A stretch of DNA of 64,000 nt. It comes from Xylona heveae TC161 (lineage: Eukaryota; Ascomycota; Xylonomycetes; Xylonales; Xylonaceae). The notes under the pieces were generated by a model. It saw nothing but the letters and a program-made list of their open reading frames with translations, made no database searches and was not told where the DNA came from. Below are positions 1 through 11,487 of this stretch, piece by piece. The stretch lies in NCBI RefSeq assembly GCF_001619985.1, contig NW_017264198.1, positions 620,001-684,000 of the forward strand, in the 5' to 3' direction. Numbering within the stretch: the first letter of the stretch is position 1; each line of letters begins with the position of its first letter. Position numbers and translations under genes: made by a program.

Positions 1-996
1 AAGGATGGCCAGACCCGTGAGCACGCTCTGCTCGCCTACACCCTCGGTGTCAAGCAGCTCATCGTCGCCATCAACAAGATGGACACCACCAAGTGGTCTG
101 AGGAGCGTTACAAGGAAATCATCCGTGAGACGACCAACTTCATCAAGAAGGTCGGCTACAACCCCAAGAACGTTCCTTTCGTCCCCATCTCCGGTTTCAA
201 CGGTGACAACATGATTGAGCCCTCCACCAACTGCCCCTGGTACAAGGGTTGGGAGAAGGAGACCAAGGCTGGCAAGGCCACTGGTAAGACCCTCCTTGAG
301 GCTGTCGACAACATCGACCCCCCCAGCCGTCCCACCGACAAGCCCCTCCGTCTTCCCCTCCAGGATGTCTACAAGATCGGTGGTATTGGCACTGTTCCCG
401 TCGGCCGTGTCGAGACCGGTACCATCAAGGCCGGCATGGTCGTTACCTTCGCCCCCGCTGGTGTCACCACTGAGGTCAAGTCCGTTGAGATGCACCACGA
501 GCAGCTCGTTGAGGGTGTCCCCGGTGACAACGTCGGCTTCAACGTCAAGAACGTTTCCGTCAAGGAAATCCGTCGTGGCAACGTTGCCGGTGACTCCAAG
601 AACGACCCCCCCAAGGGCTGCGAGTCTTTCAACGCCCAGGTCATCGTCCTTAACCACCCCGGCCAGATCGGTGCTGGTTACGCTCCTGTCTTGGACTGCC
701 ACACTGCTCACATTGCTTGCAAGTTCGGCGAGCTCCTTGAGAAGATTGACCGCCGTACCGGAAAGTCTATGGAGAACAACCCCAAGTTCATCAAGTCTGG
801 TGACGCTGCCATCGTCAAGATGATTCCCTCCAAGCCCATGTGCGTTGAGCCTTTCACCGAGTACCCCCCTCTCGGTCGTTTCGCCGTCCGTGACATGCGC
901 CAGACCGTCGCCGTCGGTGTCATCAAGGCCGTCGAGAAGGTCGACAAGGCCGGCAAGGTCACCAAGGCCGCTGCCAAGGTTGCCGGCAAGAAATAA
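1..996 (+). CDS. tef1: Translation elongation factor 1-alpha (eEF1A), 3' part
   Basis: The reading frame is open from the first base and ends at TAA 994-996, giving 331 C-terminal residues of a protein usually about 460 long. The 5' end lies outside the window. eEF1A is the GTPase that delivers aminoacyl-tRNA to the ribosome. The G4 motif NKMD is at bases 70-81, followed by beta-barrel domains 2 and 3 and a Lys/Ala-rich tail. The G1 P-loop is not in the window. The Lys in VSVKEIRR (codon 562-564) corresponds to the residue numbered 316 in budding yeast, a known methylation site. Codon use is strongly C-biased, as expected for a highly expressed gene. No intron lies in this part. Identification is certain. 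Confidence 0.98.
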   Translation, partial: KDGQTREHALLAYTLGVKQLIVAINKMDTTKWSEERYKEIIRETTNFIKKVGYNPKNVPFVPISGFNGDNMIEPSTNCPWYKGWEKETKAGKATGKTLLEAVDNIDPPSRPTDKPLRLPLQDVYKIGGIGTVPVGRVETGTIKAGMVVTFAPAGVTTEVKSVEMHHEQLVEGVPGDNVGFNVKNVSVKEIRRGNVAGDSKNDPPKGCESFNAQVIVLNHPGQIGAGYAPVLDCHTAHIACKFGELLEKIDRRTGKSMENNPKFIKSGDAAIVKMIPSKPMCVEPFTEYPPLGRFAVRDMRQTVAVGVIKAVEKVDKAGKVTKAAAKVAGKK

Positions 997-2013
997 ATGG
1001 GTTCTTGATACGAAATCAAAAAGTATGTGGTGTTTGCGGACAATGGTTTTGTCGGCCGGTATTTAGACAGTCTTTGTTTCTACCAGGTTATGAGGATCAT
1101 GGTCCACATTCGCTGTCGACCTATTGATTTCTGCTAAGGGTCATTTGTTTCTTTCCCTCTTCTGCATCTCGTCTTCGATCATATGAGAAGCGCAAAGATT
1201 ACGATTTCTTTTTCTTATGTCTATGGGAATTGACGATTTATGGAATGGGATTGCTCTACTAGCTTCGTAGAATTCTAGTTTAAAAATCGAGAAGTAGTTT
1301 GGGCATTTCATATTTTTCAATGTGATATCGTTAAGTGATGTTTTGATCGGTTCCTGAAACAGATTCTATTCTGCAACATGACGCAAGCAGCATCGCAATT
1401 TATTTTTCTGGTTGTCGTAGGTCAGTTTCACCCCTGGAGTAATTTCGCGATGTCCCATTAGGGTCACGTGTCGCGGTTGTAGTTGAGACATGCCAAGTAA
1501 AATGGTTCTGCCCCTGGCGCAGTAGAAGAGGACATGTAAAATCGAGGTTGCTATGCAACAGCGCGTCGCCTTCTGGGAGAAGTCTATTTGGTCTTTAATG
1601 AAGTGATACATGTGAGATAAAATGGTGCGCGGCCGAATTGAGTTTTGACGTAGGTGAAAACGGCTAGAAGTCTAAACTGGCGCGTACGGTCGCCAAGAGT
1701 CCGGAGAGAGCAGGTATAGTGGTATTTGCCTTAGGAGTGGCACCCGTTCCGGGACCGTATCAGAAGTGCTTACTCCTATGAAGTCAGAGAGACTGCCACT
1801 TACCCTCTGATTTTCCTTTGAACTCTCTGGACGTCGACTCAACCCTTTCTCTATTACTGATTTGCCAAAGGAACTTGGCAGAGATTCTTTGTTCCAGCTC
1901 CATGATAGGGCCAGTGTCATCGCGCTGTCCTGCTTTAACGTCCGCTCTGCCCCTAGCGGACTCAACTCCAATTGCAATCAACCGCTGGCGATTGCTTTCT
2001 GTCCGCTGCACAA
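997..2013. other. Intergenic: tef1 3' region and EFR3 promoter
   Basis: About 1 kb between two plus-strand genes. Short open frames on both strands have no start context, splice sites or recognisable motif. I see no RNA gene. It should hold the tef1 terminator and the EFR3 promoter, but neither is defined by a clear motif. Confidence 0.6.
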
Positions 2014-5000
2014 ATGAACGCCGTTCGCCAGAAATGCCGACCAAAGCATCAAGTCCTGGTGCTAAAATGCTATCCTAAGCTGCAAAAGAATGCAGCCGAA
2101 GTCAAGCCCAACTCGAGTGAACTGAGCTATTTGTTGTATTATGCGAGCACCAGACGCAGCAAGGTTCAGAAAGTTGGCGTTTTTCTTGAAAAGAGAACGG
2201 CTAGTGACCTCTGGAGAGGCCGCATCGCGTATGTGTATCTTAATCACTGCCAATTTCGACCCTGATGTGCCTTCCTATGCAGACTGGAGCAAATCTGCGC
2301 TTAGACGTGATGGCCGGAGATTGCTTACAATGAAGTTCACTAATTGTCTTTACAGAAATGTACAAATTACATTGCAAATTCTTCATGCGTTAATCGAAAA
2401 GTCTCCCCGGGACCTGTCTCTTTTTGCTTCTTCGGTCCTTCGAATCTTGAGCAGTATAGTGGGGTCCAAAGACATTACGCTCGTGGAAGACTCGCTCCCC
2501 ACACTCGAGGCTCTATGTCTGCATCAGGATGCTGCCACTCTTGGCGCAGATCAAGAGTATAACAATCAATTCCAAGACTTGATTGCTTCGTACGCTAGTT
2601 TCGCAGCCGACCACCCTCCGTCCGAAACAAAAGGGCCAATAAGTGCACCACTTGCTATCAGATGGCGAAACGTTGGACTGAGAGCAATCAAGACTCTGAC
2701 ATCCTCAGAAGGTCTTGCCGTAGATGCTGGAAGACAATTCGGACGTACTATCATGCCTGTGATCCTCCGAAACTTGTGGTCTGACAATGACGAATATTTA
2801 ATCGCGTTGGACCAGCGAGAGCAAGCACAAGAGCAGACAGACAAGGACCAAGCAGTCAGGCGCAGAATGAGTGTTGCGACTGTGAGAACAGCAGATCAGA
2901 CAGATGCGAACGTTGCCGTCGCTTCCGGAACTGCCGCCGATGCCGACAAGGAAGCTGAGGCAGAAGTTGGGGTCTTAGCTCTTCAGAGTCTTAAGCAGAT
3001 TTTCACAGTCAACAATAGGGTGCAGGTTCGCGCTGCCACCGATGCTACCTTGAAGTTTATCGTTGGCAAAGCATCTTCAAGCAGCACACATAAAGAAGAT
3101 TCAGTACCTCAAAGTTCACGAAGCTTCAGAGGATGGGGCACTACCTTGATTGAGATGATTGCAAAATGGACTCCTGTCCAAGACCGTTTTGTGATTCTTG
3201 TAACAGCTATGGAGAGCATGGTCAAGAGTCCCGTCGCGGAGGACGATTTTGAACGTCAAATTATATTGGCGACTTTGGTGGGCTGGTTGCTGAGCTCCAA
3301 AGTCAACCTCATTGGGCTCAGCGTCATGGATGTTCTACTGGGTCTGATACACCATATTCAACTCGTTCTTCAACTAGGCGGGAGAGGTTTTGAGAATGTA
3401 CCTCCTGTTCAACCAATGGATGAGCTTGGATCAGAAAAAGTCTCCGGAAACGCTCCGCGCCAAGGTCCCTCAGCCCCTGGTTTCTCTACGGGAGAGAAAT
3501 CTGATGTTATCTGCTCAGCATCTCCACTGCGAATTGAGCTCTTAGCCAAGCTACAAAAGTGCATCGGGGATTTGGCAACGCATGTTTATTATACTGATCA
3601 GATATCCGATATGATTTCGGCATTGTTGGCACGATTGAAGCCCAATTCTGCATCCACGGTGATCAATGTCGTATCTGCAATCACCAATCCTACCGCTGCA
3701 GCTAACGCCATCTCGAATTCTTCTAATCTGCAAGAAAAACCAAATACGGATGACTTTTTCTCTTTTGGGACGGCCCGATTGACAGCACTTCAAGCTGTCA
3801 AGGAGATCTTGGTCACTGCAAATCTACGCACCTCTGCCGCAGGTGCATCCGGGATCGGAAGAAACAAAGTCAGAGCAAACGTTTGGGATGGCACGCAGTG
3901 GCTGCTGCGGGACAGCGATGTCAAGGTCCAGAGAGCGTATGTGGATGCTTTGAATACTTGGATGAAATTCGAAGTGGACAAGGCGCAACTCCAAGCTCTG
4001 AATGAACCGTCCCTGGCCAAACCTGCGCAGAAAGCCGAAAACCCTGATCCCGAAGGCTCGCTGGGTACTACCAGACGGGCAGTTTCAAATGCCTCTCGTC
4101 GTGATCGCTCGCCAAAAGCGCATCGAACTAGCTTTGTGGAACTTCTCCACTTTGCAATCTACGAGTCGGCGAGAAGAGCTGATGGGACAAAAGAAGATTA
4201 TTTGGTGCTCCATCTCTTGCTCTGGTCAATGCTTGAAAATTTGGGTATTTGCGCTCTCAAAAGCGGTCTACCGATGATTTTCCGCTTACAGGAGGAGATC
4301 CAAAGTATCGATAATCCCTCAGCCAAAGTCAAGCTAGGCAGCCTGGTGCACGGTTATCTGTGGACTATCACAGAGAAATACGACTTGGACACTTCCTGGG
4401 TCGGAAGGGAAATCCACAATGAGATTAGTCGAAGAAAACATAAGGGATTATGGCTCGACGAAATAAGGGTACCAGCTCTTCAGCTGGATCAAATTCGCAG
4501 AAGGACAGACGGTGCTTCTGCGCTTAATCTCCCACCGAACGTCCTTCATGCTGAAGCGCTTAAGCCGTTTGATGATCGACCGGCACTCGTTGAATTAATC
4601 GCCGCAGCGTACCCAGCGTCTGTAGCCTCACCCCCCTCAAGTCCACCCAGCTCGCCCGGACGCGCATCGGTAAGTGCGTCTCGCAGCTACTTTGCCGATC
4701 GGCGGGAACTGCCTGCAAGGGTTAAGGAAAGAATGCTCTCCACATGGAGCCAAGAAGCCATCATTGAAAGTATCGAGAAAGAAAACAGTCGGGCGTTTTC
4801 TCTGAATGGCTCCCGCGCAGGCACTAGCCGTTCAGCTACACGCAACTTTCTCACCGTCAATGGTGGGACGGAGAAGGGATCTCCTGATCAGTTTGCGGGC
4901 CTCATCAGCCATCAGACATTTCTCAAGAGCAGACCTCCGTCAATGGCGTACGGGCTTGTTGGTAGTGGGTGTCCAGCACTCCGTCGGGCGAGTGCTCAGG

Positions 5001-5947
5001 AGAACCCCCCAACACCAATCAGCAGCTCTAGCAGACTGTCAACGGTGCGAGTGGATGAACTTAAACGCTATCTTTCCGGTGATACTCGCGCCATTTCTTC
5101 GCCCCGGCACGATCTACATCATTACATGAGCAATGACGCCAGCAGCGAAAGTATGGTCAGTGCAGGCTCCTCAGAGTCCCAGCTCTCATCAGGCCAAAAC
5201 ATGTCTACTGCTGTGCATATCGCCCCTACCACTACCAAAAACGTGGCGCCCGCGGATCAAGCGAATGCAAGCCAAACGCCCGCGATTCCTCGTCCCACGA
5301 GTGATCGTCCGCGCTCGACGTCAACCTCATCAAATGAGCCGCGCCGGGAACACTCGAGGCACTCTAGCCGAGAAGGCTCCATTGCTGCTCGCCGCTTGAG
5401 CGGTGGTGGTCTTGCCACTGCAATTGTCGACGATGCACAGGTTCAATTCGATCCAACCGCCGATGTCGTCCCTCCGGTGCCGCCGCTGCCGCCATCACTT
5501 TCGCTTCCGGGATCGTACCCTGGTGAAATTATTCGCAGCCCGTCCTCTGGAAATATTGCTGTTACGGCTGACGGTTCGGCCGTTCCACTTACGGGCACTA
5601 CCGCCTCACAGAGCGATGAAGCTGGTCGCACAACCAGCCCCAAGACGCCCAAGCGCGAGAAGAGCCACAGCCGCAGCAGCGGCACGACCAGTGGCGGCGG
5701 CGGCGGTGGTGGTGGCGTCCTCATCAACAGTGCTCTCCGAAGCCCAACAGCTAGCAATACCGTCAATGGAGACAAAACCCGTCGCCACAGTCTGAGCAGC
5801 TCGAAAAGAAAAGGTCCCTCGAGCGGAACAGATGGCAGTTTCGGCATCGATCTAGATGGTCTCCTGAATGGAATTCAAGTTCCCACCACCTCTGCGCGCG
5901 TCAATGACGCCAAGTGGACCGCCCCTCTCGGACGGCCACCATATTAA
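2014..5947 (+). CDS. efr3: EFR3 plasma-membrane scaffold for PI4-kinase
   Basis: Exons are 2014-2228 and 2356-5947 (1268 aa). Efr3 anchors the Stt4/PI4KIIIalpha complex at the plasma membrane with Ypp1 and so supports PI4P synthesis. The N-terminus contains CRPKHQ, then SSELSYLLYYASTRRSK, which is the Efr3 signature. Two early Cys residues (8 and 19) and basic residues suit membrane attachment. Splicing at GTATGT...TTTACAG joins RGRIA to NVQITLQIL. The ATG at 2141 falls inside exon 1 in another frame and is not the start. Residues from about 50 to 850 form an ARM/HEAT-like body. The last 400 or so are Ser/Pro-rich and probably disordered, with a Gly run near 5690-5717. Family assignment rests on the N-terminal motif and overall layout. 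Confidence 0.9.
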
Positions 5948-7276
5948 ATTCTTCTTTTCTCCTCCTTTCTTCTTCCCCGCCTTCTCCTTGCGCCCCATTT
6001 CCCGTCCCTGAGACCTTTTGTCAGCGTACATAACACGAGCGTTTCCAGATTTTGACCCGATTCAGCTTTTGTACTTATTTTGTTGATTTGCCCCTACATC
6101 GTTCTCCTTTCCTTTCCTTTCCTTCTCTTCGCCCTTTCTCTCTTTCCCGTTCTTTGCTTCTCGCTCCCTTCGTTTGGCTTTTGTATTCTTTTCTTTTATC
6201 CCGATCCTTATTCTGCATCGTCGTGTCGTTGCTTCCCCCCTACCCTTTACTCCAATTTTTCCCAATGTCAATTCAGCATCTCTTCCGTATCCTTTTTTGT
6301 CTATTTCTGTCTATTAAAGCTCTTGTTCGTATTCATATTGTTCGTTACTGTCAATGCACATATTATACCTCCCTTTTTATTTTTACCTTTTCTTTTCCTT
6401 TTTAGTTCTTTTGTTCTTGCTTTCGGCCTTTGTCTTTTGGCTTTCTTGATCACCTATTTAGCTTGGCTTGGCATGACTTGGCTCGGGCATCTCGCTCGCA
6501 CCATTCGCACTTGCCCGCCCCCTTGTTGAAAATTTGCCCCGTTGAACATACATTTTGTGAAACATAGTTAGCTGTAGCTTTCTAATTCTCCTTCACTCTT
6601 ATCCTATCTGTGCCTTTTTTTTTCGGTCGGGTGTGGTTTAGCTCATCTCATCTCATCCCACTCTTGTAATGTGTAGTACTCTTTTAAACTCCACTTGTGT
6701 TCGAATTGCGACTTGTATCTACCTACTTTACTTCTGATGTTGCTTGGTCGAAGCCGCTATTGTACATATCATTGGTTGATTGGTCTTGTAGCTCACACGG
6801 AATCAATGTACAAGCGATTGCATCATAATCACTCTACTGAGCACTTGATGTCATTGAATAAGAATCAGTACAAGGAACTATTGTATTGCTAAATTTGAAT
6901 TCTCGATTGTTAATGACACTAGCAAAGGAAGATTACGATAGAAAATATAAATGTGACGTATTGGGTTTCGAAAGAAAATGTTACGGGAGCTCAGGTATAC
7001 CAGATCGCTGGGAATAGAAAGAACACACGGAAAACGGTTTCAGTCATGTCCGAGAGCGATTGATATTACCATCTCGAAAAGAGACGCTCGAGCAGCACTA
7101 ATCTCCAATCTTTCATCCGTATAGTGGTTTGCTTCCTAATACATTTCATATTTGATGGGAGCATATACCCGTGAAGGATATGATCAAGAGAACGAGAACA
7201 ATAAACAAAAGCAGCATTTTGAAAAAATTACTGTCAAAGGCGGGTCTACTGACGACCGTGGCTTGGAATTTCGAAA
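5948..7276. other. Intergenic between convergent EFR3 and BBP; pyrimidine-rich tract
   Basis: This 1.3-kb stretch lies between two 3' ends. The first half (about 5950-6430) is strongly C/T-rich on the plus strand, with TTTCC repeats near 6108-6124. It is probably EFR3 3' UTR. The 149-codon open frame at 6080-6529 is a by-product of this composition (Phe/Leu/Ser only). No gene is supported. Confidence 0.55.
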
Positions 7277-9624
7277 TTAGGCACCTGGCGGAGGTGGTGG
7301 CGGAGGCAAGTCGCTTGGAGGCTGAAAGGTGTTAGTATCAAATGTTCTTCTTAAAAGAATTTATTTTTTCAGATAGACACTTACCGGAGGCGGGGGGATA
7401 TCGCCCGGCGGGGGCGGAGGAGGCGGCGGGCTACCACCTGGTGGCGCGGGCGGTGCAGGAGGCGCGCCATATCCAGCATACATTCCACCTAAGCCAGGCG
7501 GAGCACCCACGCCTGGAGCACCTGGAAGTCCGGGCGGAGCCCCCATGGAAGCTGATTGGTACGCAGCTGCAGCATCGCCATAGCCACCGTAGTTGTAGCC
7601 GCCATAGCCGCCATAGCCACCAGAGCCACCAGGAGGCGGAGGAGGTGCAGCAGCTGCCTGCTGCCATGGAGCAGCCCCACCTGGAGGAGCGCCGTATGCA
7701 CCATGGCCACCGTAGTGATCTCCGCCCCTGTTGCCTTGGTTGCCGCCGGCCCATGGAGGAAGCGAGGAGCCTCCGTCACGGTAATCGTCGCGAGGACCAC
7801 GATCATCACGACGCTGCCATGGGGCCGGCCCGCCAGTTGGACCACGTTGCCAGGGCTTGAGGTCACGATCTCGGCCATAGCCATCAGGGCCCTGTTCCTG
7901 TTCGCCAGGGCCAGCTTCGATGGCTTGTTGGGCGGCACCAGGTTCGAGCGGCGCACCGCCGGACAGCTCATTCATGAGCGACTAAAGGAAAAGTGTAAAT
8001 ATGCATTGCACGGCTTATGAGTAAATATTGGGGTCTTGACTTACCTCGTACTCGCGATCAACGGCATCACCAAGACCTCTACCGGGAGGAGCACGGCCAA
8101 GACCGCCGCGGTCATCGTTGCGCCAGCTAGCGCCCCTCTGGCGGTCAGGACAATCCCTGGCCATGTGACCAGCATTTCCACAGACGCGACAGATGATATT
8201 GGCAGTGAAGTTGCGCTGCTCGGGGCAATCGTATTTGCGATGTCCGATTTGTCCGCCTATTAAACATTAACCGGAATTCTCGCATACAAAGGGGGAATTA
8301 AAGGTACTCACAGTTCTGACAAGCTTGATTCTCATCATCTCGCAGAGTACCGTTGAGCGCCGCGAGTTCACGAAGCTGGTTCCGCTTGAGCTCGTTTTGT
8401 CCTTCAGGAATCGAGGCGGCCTAGAACCAGGTTAGATGAATGCCCATAGTGAAAATAACAAGAGACGCCAAGGAGGATTACTCACAGTCTCAACGACATT
8501 ATGAATCAACTTTTTAGCTTTGTTAACCTTCTCTTCAGTATCGGCCATGATCAGACAATGCAGATCTTCTTCCTGGTTGCTGGTGTGAGCAGCATCAGAA
8601 CGTCCTTTTCCTTCTTTGACGGAGCCTTTGCCACGAATGGCAATCTTGGCACCAGACTCCGTTTCCATCTTCTTAAGGGTGTTGCCACGAGGTCCGATAA
8701 GAAGTCCAACTTTAGTAAGAAAGAAGTAGCTAAGTGTTAGTCTTTGTAGGTCAATCAAGTAGAGCAATGTGTGAGTAAAGCAACCGGGTTAGTGACAAAG
8801 CACAGCCGCATCCTCCGAAGAATGCCGCATGCATTGCCCAAAAAGGAAAAAAGAAAAAAGATAAGAAAACAGAGGGCAAAAGGTTAGAGAGGTTAGAGGT
8901 TAGAAATTGAGGGTTAGCAATCATACTGAAGTTAATTTCCGGATAATCGTTGACCGGCACATAGACCTTCTCCTGAGTCTTAGTAGGACGTCTGTAGTCA
9001 GACGGCGGGTGGTAGTTAGGGATCGCCTTCATAGCCTTCTCGATAAGCTTATGGCGCTCGTCTTCCAAACGCTTACGATATCTGTACTCGCGCGTATTGA
9101 CACGACGACCAAAGTTATCATACTGCGGAGGAGGTGACGGAGACCTGGTACGCTTAAATTAGTATTGAGAATATGAAGGAGCGAGAATGAACGCTTACCT
9201 GTGGCCATCCGCCGGAACAACATCGTTGATGCGCAGTTTCTGGCTAATCTCTTCGATACGCAAGTGCAAGGTATATGCTTCCAGCTGTTCGTTGGTCATG
9301 TTGGCCATGATCATAGTGGGCAAGCCCATCAGACCAGCAGCCTTATTCTCCTGGGCATCACCCCATCGGTTTCTCTTCTTCCGCTTCTTTGTGCCATCGA
9401 CCGGATCAGCTGGATAGGTGTTAGTATATTTTCAGCTCTTTCACAGAGAAAAATTGAAGCTAGGAGGACTCACATCTAACTGGACTCCGACCGCGCTTCA
9501 GGGCCACGTCGACCTCGGCGCCGGGTGAAGGTCGGCCATTGCCATCTTCATCATCACCAAAACGGCGTCGACTGCCGAGAGGGATGTTGTTCGAGCCTGT
9601 CATACCCTGATTACGCCACGACAT
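7277..9624 (-). CDS. bbp: Branchpoint-bridging protein (SF1/BBP)
   Basis: Eight exons on the minus strand: 9624-9474, 9409-9199, 9144-8927, 8709-8486, 8420-8312, 8256-8045, 7981-7385 and 7321-7277 (588 aa). BBP recognises the intron branch site during early spliceosome assembly. The N-terminus has [11 protein letters not shown] and a helix-hairpin region. A KH domain follows, with the [11 protein letters not shown] loop and the fungal GSVKEGKGR element. Two CCHC zinc knuckles come next ([28 protein letters not shown]), and the tail is long, Gly/Pro-rich and ends in polyproline. All introns close in frame. Intron 3 (8710-8926, 217 nt) is about four times longer than its neighbours and is unusual in content (see separate entry). 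It is divergent from the GST gene. Confidence 0.96.
8710..8926 (-). promoter_or_regulatory. BBP intron 3 with branchpoint-motif array
   Basis: Read on the minus strand, four CTAAC motifs lie within 35 nt just after the GTATGA donor (plus positions 8913-8917, 8899-8903, 8892-8896, 8883-8887). A long T/C tract follows (about 8834-8880). Two ACTAAC sequences come later (8788-8793 and 8736-8741), the last about 26 nt before the acceptor and probably the working branch site. CTAAC is the core of the sequence that BBP binds, and a pyrimidine tract is the U2AF65 site. I infer a possible self-regulating or alternative splicing element. Only the motifs are seen directly. Confidence 0.5.
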
Positions 9625-10397
9625 CTTGCTCACAAGGCTCAGCCGAGATATCGGGTTAGAAAAACAACGGATGTCGCGAGATGAAGCTGCACTGAATAGT
9701 TGAAAGATCCGCCACTTCTCAAGTTGTCTCCGACAAATGGTGAATCTATTCCCAATCGAGCCAAGTACAATTCAAGCAGAAAAAGTAAGTGCGCGAATCA
9801 TGTGACCGATTTTGTCAAATTATGAATTGGATAAATTTGTGCTATGCATAGGGGTCTCCTGTTGATTAGATCAATATCATAGATTAGATAATAGTGGATC
9901 GGCCAGTTACGTAGTACGCCCGCCGACAGAGCCAAAGCTCAGAATTAGTTATACCATAGCTACCTTAGGTTGTAATATGAGTCAACAACGCAGATATGTA
10001 TCATATATAATATGTGCGTTGCCTAGTCAAGTGTATCTAAGGAGTTTGGAAGACCTCAGAGTGTGATTTTACTACAAGCTCTATAAGCTAAGAGCAATTG
10101 TCATCAGTATCATAGACAAAACACTCCGCATTGCGGGGCAACCTCCTTCCGTCATGCGAAATGTGCTTATAAATCCGATGGCAGGGTCATGAGTATGTAA
10201 TCCGTGATACCTTCGCAAGGAACTGCATGAATGATCAACTTGGAATTGTACACGTAGCTCTTTTCTTAAATATAAATACCACCGTGTATAACAATTGGAT
10301 TCCTCTGACCAAACATCCTCTCTGTTCTGCTCCTTTCATGCTAGCTTTGTGAATGCTTGGCCGCGCTACTCAACTAAGTAAACATATCTTGTCCGCC
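9625..10397. other. Divergent promoter region between BBP and GST genes
   Basis: 773 bp between two start codons. The part nearest GST is A/T-rich and contains a TATAAATA element (separate entry). A short upstream ATG at about 10352 opens a few codons and stops before the GST start. No other gene is supported. Confidence 0.6.
10271..10278 (+). promoter_or_regulatory. TATA-like element upstream of GST
   Basis: TATAAATA lies 120-127 nt upstream of the GST start codon in the correct orientation. It is a plausible TATA box for an inducible gene. Position and sequence are the only support. Confidence 0.4.
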
Positions 10398-11297
10398 ATG
10401 TCGACCCGCAAGACTTCCGACATTACACTCTACACGGCTCAGACGCCCAATGGGATTAAGAGTAAATCTTCCTCTTCTTTTATTTTCGGATAATCTTCCT
10501 TCGAAATGCGTGGGCTAACGGTTGATTCACATATAGTTTCCATTTTGCTGGAGGAGCTAGGGTATTTAATTTCCACCAAACTATGATGCTTTGATTCGGC
10601 TGGAACTAACCCTCAATTTAGTCTCCCATACCGTGTCGAAAACATTGGCATCAGCACGAATAGACAAAAGGAGCCATGGTTCTTGGAAATTAACCCAAAC
10701 GGGCGCATTCCTGCCATCACTGACACTTTCACTGATGGCCAGAAGATCAACGTTTTTGAGAGTGGCTCTGTTATGAAATATCTTGTGGATCAATATGACA
10801 AGGACCACAAAGTCTCATACCCGACAGGGACCAGGGAAGACTATGAAGTGAACAACTGGCTCTTTTTCATGAACTCAGGCGTAGGCCCAATGCAGGGCCA
10901 GGCAAACCATTTCTATCGCTACGCGCCGGAAAAGATTCAGTATGGCATCAACCGGTACCAGAACGAGACGCGCCGTCTCTACCGCGTTTTGGACACGCAT
11001 CTCAAGGAGAAGTCAAAATCTGGGTACTTGGTGGGTGACCGGTGTACTATTGCCGACATTGCACACTGGGGATGGGTCGCCGCGGCGGGATGGGCCGGCG
11101 TCGACATTGAAGAGTTTCCACACCTCAAAGCCTGGGAGGAGAAGTTGCTAGCGCGCCCAGGATTTGAGAAGGGTAGACATGTACCTTCACCACACACGAT
11201 CAAGGAAAAGATCAAGGATCAAGCTGCTGCTGCACGCGAGGCTGAGAAGGCAAAGCAATGGATTCAGGCGGGTATGAAGGAGGATGCACAGAAATGA
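10398..11297 (+). CDS. Glutathione S-transferase, Ure2/GstA-like
   Basis: Exons are 10398-10461, 10537-10561 (25 nt) and 10622-11297 (254 aa). The protein should conjugate glutathione to electrophiles or act as a thiol oxidoreductase in the cytosol. It starts with ITLYTAQTPNGIK, the thioredoxin-fold strand and active-site loop of the fungal Ure2-like class. EINPNGRIPAI with its cis-Pro and the glutathione-binding FESGSVMKYL follow. The C-terminal helical domain carries the conserved TIADIAHWGW. The tiny middle exon encodes the first helix (ISILLEELG) and keeps the frame. A long basic/Ala-rich C-terminal extension follows the domain. It is a single gene without metabolic-cluster neighbours, so the substrate cannot be guessed. 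Confidence 0.93.
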
Positions 11298-11487
11298 AAG
11301 CATTAAGGTTGCTCACTGGGCTAGTATAGGGAGGAATGAGGTGCAGAACTTTTAAGCTTAAAAGCAAGAAGGCATTACAGGAATAAATTTCATTAAATTC
11401 GATCTATCTAATCTGATTGGAGATTGAAGCCGAAATATAGCGTGAAGTTCAGCTCAGTCCGGCCTGCCTACTATATGCCTTGGCAGA

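Noticed and set aside
6080-6529. 149-codon plus-strand frame downstream of EFR3, apparently rich in hydrophobic residues
   Set aside because: It is a direct result of a C/T-rich stretch (Phe, Leu, Ser, Pro only), has no splice or motif support, and shares the strand with the EFR3 3' region.
7342-8020. Plus-strand frames of 154-172 codons opposite BBP exon 7
   Set aside because: They mirror the Gly/Pro-rich BBP coding sequence; the minus strand has the zinc-knuckle protein with conserved splices.
8883-8917. GGTTAG repeats resembling interstitial telomere sequence
   Set aside because: The units are GGTTAGA/GGGTTAG without a TTAGGG ladder, and they lie inside an intron in which the complementary CTAAC has a clear meaning.
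10398-11297. GST as part of a secondary-metabolite or detoxification cluster
   Set aside because: Neighbours are BBP and Sls1, both housekeeping, with no synthase, transporter or cluster regulator nearby.
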